The translations under genes were made by a program, and so were the position numbers. A stretch of 19,423 nt of DNA from Cyanobacteriota bacterium (GTDB lineage: Bacteria > Cyanobacteriota > Cyanobacteriia > Phormidesmidales > Phormidesmidaceae): contig JAQCKL010000017.1 of NCBI GenBank assembly GCA_027592485.1, forward strand, positions 1 to 19,423. The letters are read 5' to 3'. Under the pieces are notes generated by a model, which worked only from the letters and a program-made list of their open reading frames with translations, did not search any database and had not been told where the DNA came from. Shown one piece after another: positions 1 through 6,501 of this stretch (position 1 is its first letter; every line of letters starts with the position of its first letter).

Positions 1-704
1 ATGGGATTCACCCAGTCAGAGTGATGGGCGGCTAAGTCCGCCCCCGTTAACAGCCCCCCCACGGTTTGGAGGTGGGCGTCAATGCGATCAGCCAATTCTC
101 CCTGGTATAGGGCTTGGGCACCCTCTCGGGCCAAGATGTCCAGGGTGTTGGCCAGGTCAGGGTTGGTCAGCCATTGCCCAGGCTCAGGAAGATGTCCCTT
201 GGGTAGAAAGGGACAGTCCCCTGCCCCATGTTCAGTCAGGTAGGGCAAATCTTGGCGAGTCCAGTAGGCTTGGGAGCCTGTGGCGGGATACCCGGTTTTG
301 GCGAGGGTAATGGCCGGTTGTAGCAGATCGGCCCAGGGCAACTGCCCCAACCGATCATGGGCCACCGCCCAAGAATCCACTGCCCCCGGCACCGTAATCG
401 CCCCTAGGGGTCCCCGCTGGGGAATGGCGGCACAGCCGCGATCGCGGTAGAAGCCTAGGGTGGCCTGTTGGGCGGCCCGACCGGACCCATTCAATCCCTG
501 GAGCGCCTGGCTCGCCGCATCGTAGATCAGCCAAAAGGCATCTCCCCCCAGACCCGTCATGTGGGGATAGACCACCCCTAGCGCCGCTTGGGTGGAGATC
601 GCCGCATCGATCGCATTCCCCCCTGCCCGCAGGATCTCAGCCCCGGCCTCTGAGGCTAAATGATGGGGGCACACCACCATGCCGGGGCTCAGCCTGTTGC
701 CCAT
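1..704 (-). CDS. Gamma-glutamyltranspeptidase-family protein, N-terminal part (cut by window edge)
   Basis: The 234 codons visible here encode the N-terminal portion of a gamma-glutamyltranspeptidase (Ntn-hydrolase) family protein. Family hallmarks seen are HHLASEAGAEILRAGGNAID near the N-terminus, then a stretch ending in MTGLGGDAFWLIYD, then LGAITVPGAVDSW. The autocatalytic Thr of the small subunit lies beyond the edge, so activity cannot be judged. The protein begins MGNRLSPGMVV with no signal peptide or membrane segment, which suggests a cytoplasmic enzyme rather than the periplasmic glutathione-degrading type. Its ATG lies 2 nt after the folP stop (TAACCATG), so translational coupling is likely; GGAAAG, inside the end of folP, could act as a weak ribosome binding site. 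The family also contains cephalosporin acylase- and oxamate amidohydrolase-like members, so the substrate is uncertain. Family assignment is secure; specificity is not. Confidence 0.9.
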   Translation of the reverse strand, partial: MGNRLSPGMVVCPHHLASEAGAEILRAGGNAIDAAISTQAALGVVYPHMTGLGGDAFWLIYDAASQALQGLNGSGRAAQQATLGFYRDRGCAAIPQRGPLGAITVPGAVDSWAVAHDRLGQLPWADLLQPAITLAKTGYPATGSQAYWTRQDLPYLTEHGAGDCPFLPKGHLPEPGQWLTNPDLANTLDILAREGAQALYQGELADRIDAHLQTVGGLLTGADLAAHHSDWVNP

Positions 705-706
705 GG

Positions 707-1597
707 TTAGCTTTCCATTGCGGCAGGGGAACGCTGGGGTCGCCACACCGCATCGGCCACCCGACTCACCTCGACCATTTCCCGACCATCGTGAATGCGT
801 AAAATGTCGGCTCCGCCCGCGATCGCCGCGCAACAAGCCGCCGCCGTCCCCCACACTCGCTGGGTCGGATCTGGCTGGGCTAGGAGCCAGCCAATGAAGC
901 TTTTGCGGGAGGGGCCAATCAAAATCGGGCAGCCCAAGGCTTGTAAATCTGGGATGCGCCGGAGGATCTCTAGGTTTTGGGGATAGCTTTTGCCAAAGCC
1001 GATGCCTGGATCCACAATGATCCGATTGGCGTTGACCCCCGCCGCGATCGCCGTGTTGATTTGGCGCTTCAAAGCGCTAATGATTTCCCCCAGTAGATCT
1101 TCGTAGTTGGTCTGATTCTGCATCGTCGCTGGGGTACCCCGGATATGCATTAACACAATCGGTACTCCCAAATCCGCCACCGTCGACAACATCCCCCGGT
1201 CAAAGGTGCCACCAGAAATATCATTCACCAGGTCCGCCCCTGCCCGTACCGCCGCCCGAGCCACCTCCGCCCGAGTGGTATCTACTGAGATTACCGCCGT
1301 TTGCAAGGCGGCATCGGCGCTGTGGCGGATCGCCTCGATCACCGGCACCACCCGCCGCAACTCCGCTTCCACCGGCACCGACTGCGCCCCTGGTCGGGTT
1401 GATTGCCCGCCAATGTCGAGCATGTCTACCCCTGCCTTAACCAACTCCTGGGCTTGGGCCAGGCCGGTTTCTAGGCTATTAAACCGCCCGCCATCGCTGA
1501 AACTGTCGGGGGTGATATTTAAAACCCCCATGACATAGGTGCGATCGCCCCAATTAAAGGAGCGATCGCGCAATATCCAAGGATGGGGCTTAGGCAT
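707..1597 (-). CDS. folP: Dihydropteroate synthase
   Basis: A 296-aa TIM-barrel enzyme that joins 6-hydroxymethyl-dihydropterin diphosphate to p-aminobenzoate, forming dihydropteroate in cytoplasmic folate synthesis. Signature elements appear in order: NITPDSFSDG (27-36), GGQSTRPG (63-70), VDTTRA (105-110), ND (125-126), HIRGTP (151-156), DPGIGFGK (196-203) and GPSRKSF (228-234). These cover the pterin, diphosphate and pABA binding loops, so the enzyme should be active. Length is normal for the family. The ATG is 53 nt downstream of the phosphohexomutase stop, and its own stop is 2 nt before the gamma-glutamyltranspeptidase-family ATG, so the three probably share a transcript. Nothing in the sequence suggests sulfonamide resistance or a fused folate domain. 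Confidence 0.97.
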   Translation of the reverse strand: MPKPHPWILRDRSFNWGDRTYVMGVLNITPDSFSDGGRFNSLETGLAQAQELVKAGVDMLDIGGQSTRPGAQSVPVEAELRRVVPVIEAIRHSADAALQTAVISVDTTRAEVARAAVRAGADLVNDISGGTFDRGMLSTVADLGVPIVLMHIRGTPATMQNQTNYEDLLGEIISALKRQINTAIAAGVNANRIIVDPGIGFGKSYPQNLEILRRIPDLQALGCPILIGPSRKSFIGWLLAQPDPTQRVWGTAAACCAAIAGGADILRIHDGREMVEVSRVADAVWRPQRSPAAMES

Positions 1598-1650
1598 AGT
1601 GATCTCAGCAAGGGGGAATATTTCCCCAGCTTGCCACAGCGCTAGCAGCG

Positions 1651-3117
1651 CTAACCGATCGCGGTTGCCCAGTCCTTGGCCCAGCTCAGGTGCTTGTGGA
1701 CCTCCTCTAGGGTGGCGGCTTCGCTATAGAGGCGTAGTACCGGCTCGGTGCCGCTGAAACGAATCAGCAGCCAGCTGTCGTCCGCGAGGGAAAATTTATA
1801 GCCATCGATGGTTAGGCAGTTGGTCACCTGTTTGCCCGCCACGGTTTGGGGACAGTCGGTTTCTAGGGCCTTCACCAGCTTGGCCCGCACCTCCATGCTG
1901 GCCAGGGGCAGGTCGATGCGATCATAGGCGGAAAAGTAACCGGTGGTTTCCTGGAGTTGACGGTAGCGATCGCCTAGGTCCAAGCCCGACTTCACCACGG
2001 CCTCTAGCACGTACAGGGCCGACAGCAGCGCATCTCGCTCAGGGATATGGTGACCGTAACCGACTCCGCCGGACTCTTCGCCCCCAATCAACGCCTGGGA
2101 TTCCATCATCCGATCGGCAATGTACTTATAGCCAATGGCGGTTTCGTGTAGCGATAAGCCGTGCAGGGCTGCAATCTTCGGAATGATGTTAGAGCCGCTA
2201 ATGGTTTTAATGACCTCACCGGTTAGCCCTTTTTCCTGGGTGAAGTGATCAATCAAAATCGGGATCAAGATTTGAGAACTGAGGAAATTGCCCTGGCCAT
2301 CGACAGCGGCGATGCGATCGCTGTCCCCATCAAACACTAGCCCTGCAATCAGTCCCCCCGGTACTGAGGGTTCGTAGTCTTTGACCGTGGCGAGCATCCG
2401 CCCCAAATATTTGGGCAATGGTTCCGGTGCCCCCCCTTCAAAGAGCGGGTCGGCGTCGCCCCTGAGTTCGTGGATGGGCATCCCTAGCAACCGCTCTAGC
2501 CCGGTGGCCGCAGACCCATGCATGACATCGGCAAACACCGTCAACTGGCCGGAACGAATCGCCTCCTGCAGGGCGGGAAGATCGACTAAGGCCTGCAATC
2601 CAGCACAGTAACTGGGCCAGGGATCGAAGGTGGTGAGGGTACCGGCCCGACCCGGAATGGTGAATTGGGTGTTGAGCTGGGCTTCCACCTGTTGGGTAAA
2701 TTCCTGGGGAACAGACCCGCCAAAGGCACTCTTGATTTTGAGGCCGTTATAGGCGGCGGGGTTATGGCTAGCGGTGATCACAATGGCCCCCAAGGCCCCT
2801 TGGGCTTTGGCGGCCCAACTAAAGGCTGGGGTCGGGGCAAAGCTCTCGGCTAAGCAAACATCAAACCCAGCAGCAATAATGGCGTCAGCCGCAGCCTGGG
2901 CAAATTCTGGAGATAAAAAGCGGCGATCGTAACCCACGATCACGGTATTACTGCCGGTAGCGGGACCGTAGTGCTGCCGGAGCACTTGGGCGGCCACCGC
3001 CGCCACTTGGGTGACCCGCGCAAAGGTAAAGTCAGCGGCAATCACGCCTCGCCAACCGTCGGTGCCAAATTTGATCGGCTTATCAATAAAAGCTGAGGAG
3101 GAAAGGGCGATCGCCAT
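1651..3117 (-). CDS. Phosphoglucomutase/phosphomannomutase family protein
   Basis: A 488-aa alpha-D-phosphohexomutase that interconverts hexose-1-phosphate and hexose-6-phosphate through a phosphoserine, supplying glycogen and sugar-nucleotide pathways. Four family sites are present: active-site loop TASHNP (115-120, catalytic Ser117), metal loop DGDSDR (263-268), sugar-binding loop GGEESGG (345-351) and phosphate loop RFSGTEP (453-459). I start at the ATG at 3117 (MAIALSSSAF, with FGTDGWRG at 18-25). The frame stays open 33 codons further to a TTG, but that extension is low-complexity and not family-like. GGGA sits about 7 nt upstream of the chosen ATG. Sequence alone does not separate glucose from mannose or glucosamine preference, so no symbol is given. 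Confidence 0.95.
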   Translation of the reverse strand: MAIALSSSAFIDKPIKFGTDGWRGVIAADFTFARVTQVAAVAAQVLRQHYGPATGSNTVIVGYDRRFLSPEFAQAAADAIIAAGFDVCLAESFAPTPAFSWAAKAQGALGAIVITASHNPAAYNGLKIKSAFGGSVPQEFTQQVEAQLNTQFTIPGRAGTLTTFDPWPSYCAGLQALVDLPALQEAIRSGQLTVFADVMHGSAATGLERLLGMPIHELRGDADPLFEGGAPEPLPKYLGRMLATVKDYEPSVPGGLIAGLVFDGDSDRIAAVDGQGNFLSSQILIPILIDHFTQEKGLTGEVIKTISGSNIIPKIAALHGLSLHETAIGYKYIADRMMESQALIGGEESGGVGYGHHIPERDALLSALYVLEAVVKSGLDLGDRYRQLQETTGYFSAYDRIDLPLASMEVRAKLVKALETDCPQTVAGKQVTNCLTIDGYKFSLADDSWLLIRFSGTEPVLRLYSEAATLEEVHKHLSWAKDWATAIG

Positions 3118-3218
3118 AGGGGTATCCCAAGATTTTCCAGAACATTGCACTCCCGAGTTTACCCAGTCCCCTGGGGGAGTTAGCAATGGGCTGCCCCCTT
3201 CCAGCGGGGCCAACAAAA

Positions 3219-3413
3219 TTACTCTTGGGGCTGTACCGCTTCAGTTTCGGTCAGCTTCTGGATTTGCTGCAAGCCGGGATCCTGCTGCCAATATTTGAAG
3301 GCTTGGGAAAAGATCACATAAAGGATGACCAGGGATAGACCGAATTTCACATAAGAGCCGATGGTCGCGAGATTTCGAGTGGTGTGGACCCGCATGGTAC
3401 TGTTCCGTTCCAT
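3219..3413 (-). CDS. Small single-pass membrane protein, unknown function
   Basis: A 64-aa protein with one predicted membrane helix at about residues 22-40 (FGLSLVILYVIFSQAF) after a short basic N-terminus, followed by a tail rich in Gln, Glu and Pro. Basic residues before the helix suggest the N-terminus is inside. A second Met at residue 7 (MRVHTTRN) is an equally plausible start. It sits 101 nt upstream of the phosphohexomutase gene and 152 nt downstream of the ABC ATPase gene, on the same strand. I do not recognise a family. An overlapping 98-aa frame at 3241-3537 lacks protein-like character, so I prefer this one. Confidence 0.65.
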   Translation of the reverse strand: MERNSTMRVHTTRNLATIGSYVKFGLSLVILYVIFSQAFKYWQQDPGLQQIQKLTETEAVQPQE

Positions 3414-3536
3414 AGGTGCTTCTACACTTACTCTTCCCGCCCAGCTTCACCCCGGCAGGATCTGTCCCCGGTGATTCACACAAGCTTGATGCAAAACCCG
3501 CCTCTGTAAAGCCCTGGCAAAGTTCACCCCCCTCCA

Positions 3537-3568
3537 CTCCTCCACTCCATCACCCCTCCACTCCATCA
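3537..3568. repeat. Two tandem 16-bp units at the 3' end of the ABC ATPase gene
   Basis: The units CTCCTCCACTCCATCA (3537-3552) and CCCCTCCACTCCATCA (3553-3568) differ at one base. A partial third copy (CCCCCCTCCACTCC) lies to the left at about 3527-3540. The right unit contains the TGA stop of the minus-strand ATPase gene, so the array begins exactly at the end of the coding region. Confidence 0.85.
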
Positions 3569-4657
3569 CACTGGTACAGCCACCTGCTCTGAATGCTTCG
3601 CAAAGACCCGTTGCTGCTTGTGGGCCACGGTCGCGTTGACTGAGGCCCCTGGACTGAGACAGGTGTCTGTGGGGGTACGGGCCTGGAACATTTGCCCCGT
3701 GGCGGTAGTAACGGTATAGCGGTATTCCCGCCCAAGAAACTGGCGATCGCGCACGGTCAAAGGGCCTTGGTCATCGGCTCGCAACTGCAGATCCTCTTGG
3801 CGAATCATCATTTCCCCTGCGGATAGGTGCTTATCCTCGGGAGCCACGGGAAACAGCCCCAGAACGGTACGCCAGCCATTTCCCACCCGTTCCACCGGTA
3901 TAAAGTTCGCTTGGGTGACAAATTCTGCCACAAACCGGGAGGCGGGCTGCCGGTAGATTGCTTCCGGGGTATCCAGTTGCTCTAGCTGGCCGTGGCGCAT
4001 CACCGCCAGGCGATCGGAAATCGACAGGGCTTCTTCCTGGTCATGGGTGACAAACACCCCCGAGGCCCCCACCCCCTTGAGAATGTCTCGCACTTCCTGG
4101 CGCAGGTAGAGGCGCACCTGCACGTCCAGATTACTGAAGGGTTCATCCAGCAAGACCAAGTTGGGGCGCGGAGCGAGGGCGCGGGCCAAGGCCACCCGTT
4201 GCTGCTGACCCCCTGACAGTTCATGGGGATAGCGGTTTTCAAATCCGGCCAGGCCCACCAGGGCGATCGCCCGCTGGGCCTCGGCTTTGCGCTTATGGGC
4301 GGGGAACAGGTGCCGTTGGGTTGCGGTTTTGAGGCCAAAGGTGACATTGCCCAGGACCGTCAAATGGGGGAACAGGGCATAGTCTTGAAACACGACCCCC
4401 ACCCCTCGATGCTCAGGGGGCGTCCAGTGGGTGGCATCACAGACGGCGCGATCGCCCAAGGCAATAGTGCCGTCTTGGGGGCGCTCAAACCCAGCAATCA
4501 GTCGCAGGAGCGTGGTTTTACCACAACCGGAAGGCCCTAAAAGACCCAGGAGATCCCCTTTGGCAAGGGTGAGGCTGATCCCATTAACTGCAGGAATGGT
4601 TTGGTGGGGAAAGGACTTAATCAGGTGGTCTAACTGCAGAATTATCGACGGATCCAT
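3566..4657 (-). CDS. ABC transporter ATP-binding protein, Fe3+/spermidine type with C-terminal TOBE-like domain
   Basis: A 363-aa ATPase that would power an importer at the inner face of the plasma membrane. Seen: Walker A GPSGCGKT (41-48), Q-loop Gln91 (VFQDYALFPH), signature LSGGQQQR (147-154), Walker B LVLLDEP (167-173) and H-loop His205 (VTHDQEEAL). After about residue 240 comes a beta-rich regulatory region like the TOBE domains of FbpC/FutC, PotA and CysA. The overall pattern is closest to the ferric iron (FbpC/FutC) branch, by recognition only. The ATG at 4657 (MDPSIILQLDHLIKSF) is preferred over an in-frame GTG at 4681. No permease or binding protein is adjacent, so this is an orphan ATPase and its substrate cannot be read from context. 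Confidence 0.93.
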   Translation of the reverse strand: MDPSIILQLDHLIKSFPHQTIPAVNGISLTLAKGDLLGLLGPSGCGKTTLLRLIAGFERPQDGTIALGDRAVCDATHWTPPEHRGVGVVFQDYALFPHLTVLGNVTFGLKTATQRHLFPAHKRKAEAQRAIALVGLAGFENRYPHELSGGQQQRVALARALAPRPNLVLLDEPFSNLDVQVRLYLRQEVRDILKGVGASGVFVTHDQEEALSISDRLAVMRHGQLEQLDTPEAIYRQPASRFVAEFVTQANFIPVERVGNGWRTVLGLFPVAPEDKHLSAGEMMIRQEDLQLRADDQGPLTVRDRQFLGREYRYTVTTATGQMFQARTPTDTCLSPGASVNATVAHKQQRVFAKHSEQVAVPV

Positions 4658-4689
4658 AGCAATCGCGGAGGCCCCTAGCACTAGCCAGA

Positions 4690-4866
4690 CTATTGAAAAC
4701 TAACCTCAATAAGTTTAATGCTAACGGCCCCCAGCGTTGGTTCCGTTAGTGACCATCCGCTGACCCGGTTTACCTGCCACCCGTGATCCCGCCATAAATC
4801 ATGGAAATGCTGGGCGATCGCCCCCCAATCTTCAGGAGTAGCCGATCGGTAGTGAATCTCGTTCAT
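4690..4866 (-). CDS. Possible 58-aa protein between recF and the ABC ATPase gene
   Basis: An ORF from the ATG at 4866, beginning MNEIHYRSATPEDWGAIAQH. It fills most of the gap between the recF stop (50 nt upstream) and the ATPase ATG (32 nt downstream), consistent with an operon position. The opening resembles the first strand and helix of GNAT acetyltransferases, but the protein ends before any acetyl-CoA loop, and the following DNA shows no continuation in another frame. It could be a genuine small protein, the remnant of an acetyltransferase, or chance. There is no clear Shine-Dalgarno sequence. The frame is open further upstream into recF, but that part is antisense-like shadow coding. 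Confidence 0.35.
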   Translation of the reverse strand: MNEIHYRSATPEDWGAIAQHFHDLWRDHGWQVNRVSGWSLTEPTLGAVSIKLIEVSFQ

Positions 4867-4916
4867 GGATGTAGGGGATAGGTCTTGTGCCCATTGAATC
4901 CTAAATTCTGAAGGCG

Positions 4917-6038
4917 TTACGGGATAGACAGCGTACCGGCTTTGACGGTCAACACCTGGGAGGCTTGCAGCCATTGGGATTCAAAGGAGCCCAGATGGGT
5001 GGTGGTAATCACCGTTTGAAACCGATCTTGGATCGCCTCTAGCAATTGATTCTGACGATTGAGATCCAGCTCTGCCAGCACATCGTCTAGGAGCAACAGG
5101 GGGGGCTCTCCCACCACCGATTCAATCAATTTCAGCTCAGCTAATTTCAAGGCTAAAACCAGGGTGCGCTGCTGGCCCTGGGAGCCATATTGCCGGGCGG
5201 GGGTGTCATTAATGGTGAACTCAATGTCATCCCGATGGGGGCCGACCAGGGAGGTGTGTTGCTGCTGCTCAGCGATCGCCCGCTGCTGAATTTTCTCTAA
5301 AAAAGCCCCCTGAATCCCAGCGGGGTCATCGCTGTCCATGGGCACATTGGGCCGGTATTGCAGGGTCAAAATCTCCGTCTGGCCACTAATGGCCTGATGC
5401 CACTGTTGGGCAATGGGGACCAACCGGGCTAAACCGCGCGATCGCCGCCGCATCACTCGGGTGCCCAGGGCAGCCAGTTGGGCATCCCATAGGGCCAGTT
5501 GGGTGGGGTCAGGAGAACCTTTGCCCTGGCGGCCACTCTGGCGCATCAACGCATTGCGCTGTTTGAGTGCCTGGGCGTACTGGCCCAAAATATTGATGTA
5601 AATCGGCTCTAGCTGCATCAATAGGGTGTCGAGCCAAGTGCGCCGCTCCCCCGGCCCCCCCCGCACCAGTTCAAGATCCAAACTCGAAAACTGCACCGCA
5701 TTCAAGGCCCCCAAGAAATCCCCCTGCCGACGCAACTTTTCCCCATTGCGGATGGCGGTGCGGCGGCCCCCCTGGCGCAGCATTAGGGCCAGGTCCGACC
5801 GCCCCACCTCCCGTTGCACGGTAGCCGTGATTTTGCCCCAGGGTTGCCCGGTCTGGATGAGGTCGCGATCGCGATAACAGCGGTGGGATCGGAGTGTCGC
5901 CAGCAACTCGACCGACTCCAGTAGGTTCGACTTTCCCTGGGCGTTATCCCCCAGCACAATCGTCTTGGGGGCCGTAAACGCCACCGATTGCTCCCTATAG
6001 TTGCGAAAGTGCCTGAGTTCTAGGGCTTTGAGGTACAT
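4917..6038 (-). CDS. recF: DNA replication and repair protein RecF
   Basis: A 373-aa SMC-like ATPase that binds single/double-strand DNA junctions and, with RecO and RecR, loads RecA at gaps during replication-fork repair. Seen: N-terminal LELRHFRNY (6-14), Walker A GDNAQGKS (30-37), signature YGSQGQQRT (284-292), Walker B LLLLDD (314-319), D-loop AELD (322-325) and His348 in the following THLG. The length and motif spacing are those of RecF rather than the longer RecN or SbcC. In many bacteria recF sits next to dnaN; here its downstream neighbour is an ABC ATPase gene, the scattered arrangement common in cyanobacteria. It is the first gene of the leftward series and diverges from the GGDEF-EAL gene across 463 bp. 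Confidence 0.97.
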   Translation of the reverse strand: MYLKALELRHFRNYREQSVAFTAPKTIVLGDNAQGKSNLLESVELLATLRSHRCYRDRDLIQTGQPWGKITATVQREVGRSDLALMLRQGGRRTAIRNGEKLRRQGDFLGALNAVQFSSLDLELVRGGPGERRTWLDTLLMQLEPIYINILGQYAQALKQRNALMRQSGRQGKGSPDPTQLALWDAQLAALGTRVMRRRSRGLARLVPIAQQWHQAISGQTEILTLQYRPNVPMDSDDPAGIQGAFLEKIQQRAIAEQQQHTSLVGPHRDDIEFTINDTPARQYGSQGQQRTLVLALKLAELKLIESVVGEPPLLLLDDVLAELDLNRQNQLLEAIQDRFQTVITTTHLGSFESQWLQASQVLTVKAGTLSIP

Positions 6039-6108
6039 AACCTAAAGGAAGGGCAATCTGTAGTTATAGAAGGCATTACCCTTTGAACGGAGGCTTTTCA
6101 AATCCTTC

Positions 6109-6210
6109 CTCAAAAGCGCCCTGAGCGATGAAATTCCTTTAGTTAGGATAAACCGGCCCATCGCGCCTGGATTGCCCGAAGGGATGGAAGTATTGTCTCA
6201 AAAGCGCCCT
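6109..6210. repeat. 14-bp direct repeat pair
   Basis: CTCAAAAGCGCCCT occurs at 6109-6122 and again at 6197-6210, 88 bp apart and in the same orientation. The flanks differ. The copies could be binding sites for one regulator placed between the divergent genes, or remnants of a duplication. Confidence 0.7.
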
Positions 6211-6220
6211 AGGATGTCGT

Positions 6221-6287
6221 GAATCCGCCTACCCTTGAACAAGGGGATTAAGCCCCTTGCCCTGGGTTTGCAAGGGTAGGGCTATTC
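6221..6287 (+). promoter_or_regulatory. Nested stem-loop element upstream of the GGDEF-EAL gene
   Basis: An outer perfect 10-bp pairing, CCTACCCTTG (6228-6237) with CAAGGGTAGG (6271-6280), is extended past a 3x3 internal loop by GAAT/ATTC (6221-6224 and 6284-6287). It encloses a perfect 7-bp hairpin, CAAGGGG (6240-6246) with CCCCTTG (6253-6259) and loop ATTAAG. The element ends about 214 nt before the start codon. If transcribed, it would fold into a multi-helix leader RNA. It matches no riboswitch consensus that I can recall, including the c-di-GMP-I class, and no U-tract follows, so a simple intrinsic terminator is unlikely. Confidence 0.55.
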
Positions 6288-6501
6288 CCGCCAGGGAGGA
6301 CTAGGTGCTTGTCGGCAACCCTTCACCCTGCGATGATCTCCCCAAGCCCCAGGCATCCCTTCCAGGGAATGCGGTGTTGCAACTGCTTTTGTCCGGAGTC
6401 AAGGGTTTCCCCTAACTTCATATGGAGAGTTGGGTACTTTACATGCAGTGTTCCTGAAATTCCTTAGGGGCGTATGGCTCCTCCATCACTGAGACGACTG
6501 G

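Larger units (their letters stand above)
6039..6501. other. 463-bp divergent intergenic region with structured repeats
   Basis: No convincing coding sequence lies here. The region must hold promoters for recF (leftward) and the GGDEF-EAL gene (rightward), though I could not fix clear -35/-10 pairs. It holds a 14-bp direct repeat (6109-6122 and 6197-6210), a compound inverted repeat (6221-6287), a small hairpin TCCCT-TCC-AGGGA near 6358-6370 and a distant 8-bp inverted pair GGGCAATC/GATTGCCC (about 6053-6060 and 6170-6177). Confidence 0.7.

Noticed and set aside
3241..3537. 98-aa minus-strand ORF overlapping the small membrane protein
   Set aside because: Cys/Gly/Ser-rich with no regular secondary structure pattern; the overlapping 64-aa frame has a clean membrane helix and is preferred.
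4867..4974. Longer start for the 58-aa ORF, overlapping recF
   Set aside because: The added residues are an out-of-frame reading of the recF 3' end and its tail, with no protein-like features of their own.
6039..6501. c-di-GMP-I riboswitch before the GGDEF-EAL gene
   Set aside because: The conserved core bases of that class are not visible; only a generic stem structure can be supported.
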